Assembly: GCA_964587525.1 (NCBI GenBank)
Contig: CAZPLZ010000049.1
Coordinates: 1-19,468, forward strand
Direction: 5' to 3'
DNA: 19,468 nt
Source: CAZPLZ01 sp964587525
GTDB lineage: Bacteria; Oederibacteriota; CAKKQC01
Below, piece by piece: positions 14,554 through 19,468 of the stretch. Position numbers and translations under genes: made by a program. Below the pieces are notes generated by a model. It searched no databases. It was not told the DNA's origin and was given only the letters and a program-made list of their open reading frames with translations. The first letter of the stretch is position 1. Every line of letters starts with the position of its first letter.

Positions 14554-14978
14554 TCCAGCGGGTGAAGGAAGCCTCGGTGACGGCCGAGGGGAAACAGGTT
14601 TCGGCCATCGGGCCGGGATTCCTGATTCTGCTCGGGGTCAAAAAAGGTGACACGCGGGAGGCGGCGGTGAATCTGGCGGTGAAGGCCGCAGCCTTGCGTA
14701 TTTTCAACGACGCAGCCGGGAAGATGAGCCGGTCGCTGGCCGACATTCAGGGAGCGGTGCTCGTGGTCTCCGAGATGACTTTGTATGGGGATTGCTCCAA
14801 GGGCCGGAGGCCGTCGTTTGACGAGGTGGCGCCAGGATCCGAAGCCCAGCCGTTGTATGAGGCTTTCGTGGAAGCGTTGCGGACCGCTGGCTTGACGACG
14901 CAAACCGGGGTGTTCGGCGCCAGGATGGATGTTTCACTGGTAAACGATGGCCCGGTGACCTTTCTCCTGGAATCGTAA
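14541..14978 (+). CDS. dtd: D-aminoacyl-tRNA deacylase (DTD), predicted ATT start
   Basis: Removes D-amino acids wrongly charged on tRNA; acts in the cytoplasm as a dimer. From the ATT at 14541 the product has 145 residues, exactly the E. coli length, and begins (M)RALIQRVKEASVTAEGK, the canonical DTD N-terminus. The chiral-proofreading Gly-Pro motif is present as NDGPVTFLLES at the C-terminus. The other motif, usually SQFTL, reads SEMTLYGD here, so Gln is replaced by Glu. KGRRPSFDEVAPG and ARMDVSLVNDG also match. The only nearby ordinary start in frame is a GTG at 14493. It would add 16 residues unlike the family and has no ribosome site. ATT has a strong, correctly placed Shine-Dalgarno. 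The gene overlaps the MGMT gene by 13 bases and is probably translationally coupled to it. Confidence 0.93.
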   Translation: MRALIQRVKEASVTAEGKQVSAIGPGFLILLGVKKGDTREAAVNLAVKAAALRIFNDAAGKMSRSLADIQGAVLVVSEMTLYGDCSKGRRPSFDEVAPGSEAQPLYEAFVEALRTAGLTTQTGVFGARMDVSLVNDGPVTFLLES

Positions 14979-15009
14979 TTTTCCTGTTGCAGCAAAGACT
15001 TTTTAAGGT

Positions 15010-15046
15010 TTGACGCTTGACGGAAGAAGAGGATTCTGGTTAAGGT
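15010..15046 (+). promoter_or_regulatory. Weak candidate promoter of the ferredoxin gene
   Basis: TTGACG occurs twice in tandem (15010-15015 and 15017-15022). From the second copy, TAAGGT lies 18 bases downstream (15041-15046), matching the -10 consensus at only three of six positions. The gap 14979-15095 holds nothing else I can recognise. The call rests mainly on the need for a promoter after dtd. Confidence 0.25.
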
Positions 15047-15095
15047 GGAGTGTCTTCACAAATTAATCATAGAGCCATAGGGAGGAGGAAGCAGC

Positions 15096-15410
15096 ATGTC
15101 GTACGTGATTACTGACAAATGCCTGGGTGAGCAGTACGCACAGTGTGTTGATTCCTGCCCGGTGGATTGCATTTATCCCGGGGACTACAAGGGCGAGGTG
15201 TTCATGGTCATCGACCCCGAGTTGTGCATCAATTGCGGCGCCTGCTTGCCCCAGTGCCCGATCCTGGCGATTGTTGAGAACGAGGATTCCGCGCCGGAAT
15301 ATGCCGAGATCAACAAGCAACTTTTTCCGGAGTTCAAGAACAACCCCAAAATCGAGAATCTACGCCCGCAAAACGACCCCCCGCGTAAACCGGAGAACAA
15401 GTTGCAGTAG
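15096..15410 (+). CDS. fdxA: 7Fe-type ferredoxin (one 3Fe-4S and one 4Fe-4S cluster)
   Basis: A 104-residue electron carrier. The Cys pattern matches Azotobacter ferredoxin I and FdxA: C9, C17 and C54 would hold a 3Fe-4S cluster, and C21, C44, C47 and C50 a 4Fe-4S cluster. C25 corresponds to the extra free Cys in that protein. The residue matching its other non-ligand Cys (C11) is absent. The N-terminus YVITDKC and the acidic C-terminal extension after residue 57 are also typical. Relative to Azotobacter there is a short insertion between the two Cys groups (GDYKGEVF). The ATG follows GGAGGAGG (15081-15088) at seven bases, a strong ribosome site that suggests good expression. It stands between dtd and the glycoside hydrolase with gaps of about 100 bases on each side, so it is probably a single-gene unit. 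Its redox partner is not in the window. Confidence 0.94.
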   Translation: MSYVITDKCLGEQYAQCVDSCPVDCIYPGDYKGEVFMVIDPELCINCGACLPQCPILAIVENEDSAPEYAEINKQLFPEFKNNPKIENLRPQNDPPRKPENKLQ

Positions 15411-15458
15411 CAATTTCACAAGATCATTTTGGTTACGCTTGGCTGCCCCCTCTCTCTT

Positions 15459-15498
15459 CCCCTCTCCCCCCTTTGGAGGAAAGGGGAGGGTGAGGGGG
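15459..15498 (+). repeat. Dispersed hairpin repeat, copy C
   Basis: The left arm CCCCTCTCCCCCC (15459-15471) is intact. The right arm is degraded (GGAGGAAAGGGG, 15475-15486), and the tail AGGGTGAGGGGG (15487-15498) is identical to copy B. It lies in the 100-base gap between the ferredoxin and the glycoside hydrolase genes, ending 12 bases before the latter's ATG. The rest of that gap holds nothing I recognise. Confidence 0.85.
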
Positions 15499-15510
15499 TT
15501 CTTATTATCG

Positions 15511-18500
15511 ATGATTAAGTTTCTCCTGTTCATGAGTGTGGCAATGGCGGAAGCGGCGGACAAGCCCGGGGAGTTTCGTGACCGTGTTCCCCTGAGTGGA
15601 GCCTGGCAGATGGTGGAGACCGGAAAGCGGGCGGAGAAACCTCCACAAAAAGGCTGGCAGGAATTTTCGATTCCCGGCCTGCTGTCTGGCACCGGCCAGG
15701 GCGGGTCGAAGTTCGCGTGGTTCCGGCGGGAGATCAGCATTCCCAAGAGCTGGAAGGGCCGCCGGGTGTTCCTCCGGCTGGGAGGCGCCCGCTGGAACGC
15801 GCGGGTGTACTTGGATGGCCGGTTCCTGGCCGGGCGGCTGGAAGGGTTTACCCCGTTCGAGGTGGAGCTCACCAAGCACGTGAAACCCGGCCGCACTCAC
15901 CAGCTTCAAGTCCGCTGTCGGGACTGGAGCGCCACCTTCGCTGACGGGTTCACGCTGCCGGAGGAGGTCAAGGGGGAGTTGCGGGATGCGCCTGCCGGGA
16001 AAGTGCTGGCTCCAATTGGCGGTCACTATACTCACTTTGGCATTTGGGATGATGTCTCACTTCTGGCAAGGCCCAAGGTGCATCTCAACGATGTGGCGAT
16101 CGAGACTTCATTCCGCCAGGGCACCCTGACCGTGCGTGGCGCCATCTCCGGAACCGTTCATGGGTTCCAGGTCGAGGCTGAGGTCATTGACGCAGGCGCG
16201 ACCGTCCTGAGATTTCCTCGAGGCGAGGTGACCGGGGAAAACGCATGGCGGCTCAGTTCGCCGTTTCCTGGGGTCAGAGCCTGGTCGCCTGAAGATCCCC
16301 ATCTGTATCGGTTGCGCATCACCCTGCGCGGTCGGGATGACAGCCGGGTGTTGGACGTCCTGGAGGAGCGATTCGGCTTCAGAGAGCTGTGGGCTGAGGG
16401 TCCGGATTTTTACCTGAACGGGGTCAAGCGGCACCTGCTGGCCACGAGTTGCTGGCCTTCGGTTCAAGCTGAAACGCGCGAGCAGGTCCGGGAGGTGCTG
16501 GAGCAGGTCAAAGCGGGAAACAACGTGGCCTTCCGGCTGCACACCCAGCCCTGGAGGGAGATCTGGGTGGAGGAGGCCGACGAGGTCGGGGTGATGATCA
16601 TCATGGAGGCGGCCCTGTGGTGTGATGCGGGCGGCTCGTACGCATACAAGGATCAGCGTTTCTGGGACAACTACCGGCAGCACCTGGCTGGCATGGTTCG
16701 GCGGGACCGGAACCATGCGTCGCTGGTCATGTGGAGCCTGGAGAACGAGATCCTGCACTGCGGCGCAGCGAGGTTCGCGCCGGATGTCGAGGCGCAGCTC
16801 GCCAAATTGGGTCGATTCGTGAAAGCGCTGGATCCTGCGCATCTCATCACCTATGAATCCGACCATGATCCAGGAGGGGTGGCGGATGTGATCGGGCTCC
16901 ACTACCCACATGAGCTGCCCCAGAACGCGGATTACCCCAACACCTGTGACTGGCTCGACCGGGAGGTGAAAACCGGAACGGAAGGCGGGTTGCTGGGCAG
17001 CCGTGCCGCCAAGTTCCGCTGGGGCCGGAAGAAGCCCCTCTACATCGGCGAGTATCTCTGGGTTCCCACCGGTGATGAGTCACCGGGCACCGTGTTTTTC
17101 GGGGACGACGCTTACCAGGACCTCTGGGCCTTCCACAAGAAAGCCAAGGCCGCTGCCTGGGAAGACCAGACACTGGCGTACCGGCGGGCCGGCGTTTCCG
17201 GCCTGTGCCCCTGGACTGAGTTCGAGTCCGGGGATTCACGATTTCCGCTGGATCTCAATCCCGAGGTGAATATTCTGTACCAGGCCCAGCGAAGGGCCTA
17301 CGAGCCGGTGGCCGCGTACCTGCGCGAGAAGGACAGCCGGTTTTTCAGCGGGGAGAAAATTCGCCGCACGTTTGATGTGTTCAACGACAGCGCCGTGAAG
17401 CAGCGCTTAACCCTTCAGTGGCGCCTGGCTGGGAACGGTGTGCACGGAAGCAAAACGTTGACGCTCCCACCCGCCGGCCACAAAGTCGTGAGGGTTCGCC
17501 TCAAGCTGCCTCCGGTGGAGAGGAGGAAGACATTGACGTTTGTGGCTGAGCTCATTGCGGAGGGACACGCCGTCCACACCACCTCTCGGGAATACTTGGT
17601 GGAGCCGCGAAGGCCCCTCAAGGCTCCGCCGGGTGTCCAGATCCTGGTGTACGATCCGGCTAAAACGTTATCCCGCTCTCTTCGTCGGGGAGGACTGCCT
17701 GTGAAATCCTTGAAATCACTTGAGGAGCTGGCCACGGTGGAACCCAGCTCAGATCTGCTCGTGATCGCCCCACGCGCGTTCGTTCGTCGGAAGGCGCAGG
17801 CTGCACTGACGCAGGTTGGACTTGAGATGCCCGGCGCAAATCACCTGCTGGCGTTTCTCCGGAGCGGCGGCCGGGCTCTGGTGCTGGAGCAGGACACGCT
17901 GGATGGGTTGCCGCTAGGCGTCACCCTGGTGGCGCATGCTTCCACGATGACGTTTCCACTGGACCTGCACCACCCGGTCCTGGCGGGCCTGACGCCGGAC
18001 GACCTTAAGTTCTGGCGCGGCGATCACTACGTGACCCGTATGGAAGTGCGGCGACCGGCGGGGAACGGCGGGAGGGCGATCACTGTCTCGGGTGGATCCC
18101 AGGCGCTTGATCAGGCGCCCCTGGTGGAGCTGCCTGCCGGGAGGGGAGTTGCCGTTCTCATCCAAGCGTTGGTGGGAGAAAAGCTCAGGACCGAGCCTGC
18201 GGCAAGGAAGGTTTTCGAAAACGCGCTTGATTATCTTGCGTCCTACCGGCGGCCATCCGGCAACACGGTAGTGCTGTCTGAGGATGCGGCGTTCAAGGAG
18301 CGGTTACACTCGCTCGGGGTTGAGTTCACTGTGCACACGCGGCCGGTGAAGCGCGACGATCTAGCTGGCGCCAGGCTGCTGATCCTGCACGGCGGAGGCC
18401 AATCCATCCGCCGATCGGCCGGCGTTATCAAAGATTTCCTGCACAACGGTGCCCCACCAAAAACGGTGTACTGGCATGCGCCCGCCCCAGAGACGTTTGC

Positions 18501-19468
18501 GGCCGTCCAGCGTGTCCTTGAGGCGGGGAAGCTGAAGATCGTTCCGAGCCAGGGGCCGGTCATGATTCGCACGCCGGATCATGAGGTGCTGGCGGGTGTG
18601 ACGCGGGAAGATCTGGCGTTCCGTGGCAAGCCCCGAGGGCCGTCCTGGATGCGGGCCACCGATCCCGATCCGACGGTGATTGATCGCGCCCTTGTGGTCG
18701 CGACGCCTTCCGGTGGGACCTTCCGTCTTAAGGCTAAGCACATGAAGCTGGATGGAAAGTCGGTCCGGCTCTCCGAGGCCGGTGACACGGTTGAGTTCTA
18801 CACCAACGGCAGCGCCACCGGCAGTCTCGAGGTGCCAGAGGTGGGAATGTATGTGTTGACCTTGGTCGCTGGCGGCACGCCTCATACAGGCGGATGGCCG
18901 CTGGTTGCGATCAAGGTCAATGACCGGCCTGCTGCCCAGGTGAACCTGACCGGCTCAACCATCCGGTCGTATCCGTTCCTGGTCGATCTTCCCAAGGGCC
19001 GGAGTACCGTTCGCCTTTCATTCATCAACGATGCCTATGGCAGCGGGGAAGACCGGAACCTGTTCCTGGATGCGCTGGTGGTGAGCAAGACCCCCTTGAA
19101 GAAAACAGGTGTTGAGATCCTGACACTGCCCGCTGCGGTGAGCGTGGTTCCCGTGGGTACCGGCCGGGTAGTGGTGGACGGGGTGCGGTGGGACACCAAC
19201 GTCGGCAACCGGGTGAAGGCCGACCGGTACGCTTCGGTCCTCCTGGGCAATCTGGGAGCTGCGTTTCAACCGCCACATGGGGTGGTGACCTGGATTCCTG
19301 CGCGCCTATTCGATATCGACGAGAGATTTAATCAAGTCAGCAAGCAGGCGGGAGAAATCCAGTTTTACTCATATGGAGAGGCCACGGCCCGGTTCGAGTG
19401 CGTGCGAGCCGGGGGGTATGCCGTATACGTTCGCGGTCACTCCTCCCCGGCGGAAGGCACCTATGCCA
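15511..19468 (+). CDS. Large secreted family 2 glycoside hydrolase, multidomain (3' partial)
   Basis: Open to the window's right edge, at least 1319 residues. A short signal peptide (FLLFMSVAMA, cut near residues 13-16) suggests export. The beta-sandwich sugar-binding domain (about 50-180) ends in HFGIWDDV, an Ig-like domain follows, and a TIM barrel runs from about 290 to 600. The predicted acid/base is E413 in WSLENEI and the nucleophile E514 in YIGEYLW, both in the expected GH2 context. The family includes beta-galactosidases, mannosidases and glucuronidases; the substrate cannot be told. Two GATase/trimerisation-like domains follow (about 708-910 and 915-1085) with matching motifs HPVLAGLTPDDLKF and DHEVLAGVTREDLAF. 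A CBM60-like module (about 1091-1191) has FINDAYGSGEDRNLFLD. A second such module appears to start at about 1281 and is cut off. The ATG is the first in frame after the repeat; no close Shine-Dalgarno is seen. Confidence 0.9.
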   Translation, partial: MIKFLLFMSVAMAEAADKPGEFRDRVPLSGAWQMVETGKRAEKPPQKGWQEFSIPGLLSGTGQGGSKFAWFRREISIPKSWKGRRVFLRLGGARWNARVYLDGRFLAGRLEGFTPFEVELTKHVKPGRTHQLQVRCRDWSATFADGFTLPEEVKGELRDAPAGKVLAPIGGHYTHFGIWDDVSLLARPKVHLNDVAIETSFRQGTLTVRGAISGTVHGFQVEAEVIDAGATVLRFPRGEVTGENAWRLSSPFPGVRAWSPEDPHLYRLRITLRGRDDSRVLDVLEERFGFRELWAEGPDFYLNGVKRHLLATSCWPSVQAETREQVREVLEQVKAGNNVAFRLHTQPWREIWVEEADEVGVMIIMEAALWCDAGGSYAYKDQRFWDNYRQHLAGMVRRDRNHASLVMWSLENEILHCGAARFAPDVEAQLAKLGRFVKALDPAHLITYESDHDPGGVADVIGLHYPHELPQNADYPNTCDWLDREVKTGTEGGLLGSRAAKFRWGRKKPLYIGEYLWVPTGDESPGTVFFGDDAYQDLWAFHKKAKAAAWEDQTLAYRRAGVSGLCPWTEFESGDSRFPLDLNPEVNILYQAQRRAYEPVAAYLREKDSRFFSGEKIRRTFDVFNDSAVKQRLTLQWRLAGNGVHGSKTLTLPPAGHKVVRVRLKLPPVERRKTLTFVAELIAEGHAVHTTSREYLVEPRRPLKAPPGVQILVYDPAKTLSRSLRRGGLPVKSLKSLEELATVEPSSDLLVIAPRAFVRRKAQAALTQVGLEMPGANHLLAFLRSGGRALVLEQDTLDGLPLGVTLVAHASTMTFPLDLHHPVLAGLTPDDLKFWRGDHYVTRMEVRRPAGNGGRAITVSGGSQALDQAPLVELPAGRGVAVLIQALVGEKLRTEPAARKVFENALDYLASYRRPSGNTVVLSEDAAFKERLHSLGVEFTVHTRPVKRDDLAGARLLILHGGGQSIRRSAGVIKDFLHNGAPPKTVYWHAPAPETFAAVQRVLEAGKLKIVPSQGPVMIRTPDHEVLAGVTREDLAFRGKPRGPSWMRATDPDPTVIDRALVVATPSGGTFRLKAKHMKLDGKSVRLSEAGDTVEFYTNGSATGSLEVPEVGMYVLTLVAGGTPHTGGWPLVAIKVNDRPAAQVNLTGSTIRSYPFLVDLPKGRSTVRLSFINDAYGSGEDRNLFLDALVVSKTPLKKTGVEILTLPAAVSVVPVGTGRVVVDGVRWDTNVGNRVKADRYASVLLGNLGAAFQPPHGVVTWIPARLFDIDERFNQVSKQAGEIQFYSYGEATARFECVRAGGYAVYVRGHSSPAEGTYA

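Noticed and set aside
15020..15080. A riboswitch or small RNA upstream of the ferredoxin
   Set aside because: The 117-base gap has no conserved motif or strong stem that I can see.
9596..15498. The spaced repeats as a CRISPR array
   Set aside because: The copies are kilobases apart, self-complementary, and not separated by uniform spacers; no cas genes are present.

Overview
The window is a GC-rich, gene-dense piece of chromosome from a Gram-negative-type bacterium. It carries housekeeping genes (holA, rpsT, murJ, dtd), one type IV pilin or pseudopilin, a PilS/PilR-like two-component pair, and four large polytopic membrane proteins of the GT-C glycosyltransferase kind. The style of the pilin and the density of GT-C proteins resemble uncultured lineages such as Omnitrophota or Elusimicrobiota. 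That placement is a guess; nothing here fixes the phylum.

Layout. Bases 2-3785 (+) hold an overlapping run: the end of an exported protein of unknown function, holA, and a DUF2723/TMEM260-like membrane protein with a C-terminal TPR. rpsT (3770-4045, -) faces this run and overlaps its end. Bases 4093-7027 (+) hold two overlapping GT-C genes (PMT_2/GT39-like and DUF2142-like). They end at a strong hairpin shared with the convergent pilin gene (7100-7579, -). Bases 7752-14978 (+) hold a co-directional run: histidine kinase, YfhO-like membrane protein, sigma-54 response regulator, murJ, a short MGMT-type DNA repair protein, and dtd. A 7Fe-type ferredoxin follows (15096-15410). The last gene is a very large secreted family 2 glycoside hydrolase, open to the right edge (15511 to beyond 19468).

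How the genes may work together. The pilin is divergent from a membrane histidine kinase, and a sigma-54 activator lies one gene further on. This matches the known PilS/PilR control of pilins, but a YfhO-like GT-C gene sits between kinase and regulator, joined to the kinase by an ATGA overlap. With two more GT-C genes on the other side of the pilin, a link between surface-glycan or pilin glycosylation and pilus control is a reasonable hypothesis, not a demonstration.

The most unusual sequence-level features are: (1) a perfect 34-bp palindrome inserted in frame in holA; (2) a dispersed hairpin repeat with one copy in frame inside the YfhO-like gene and copies just upstream of the MGMT and glycoside hydrolase genes; (3) a dtd gene whose only sensible start is ATT, behind an excellent Shine-Dalgarno; (4) a murJ whose homology begins upstream of its first ordinary start codon. 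No tRNA, rRNA, CRISPR array, insertion sequence or prophage was recognised. No gene-free stretch exceeds 300 bases.
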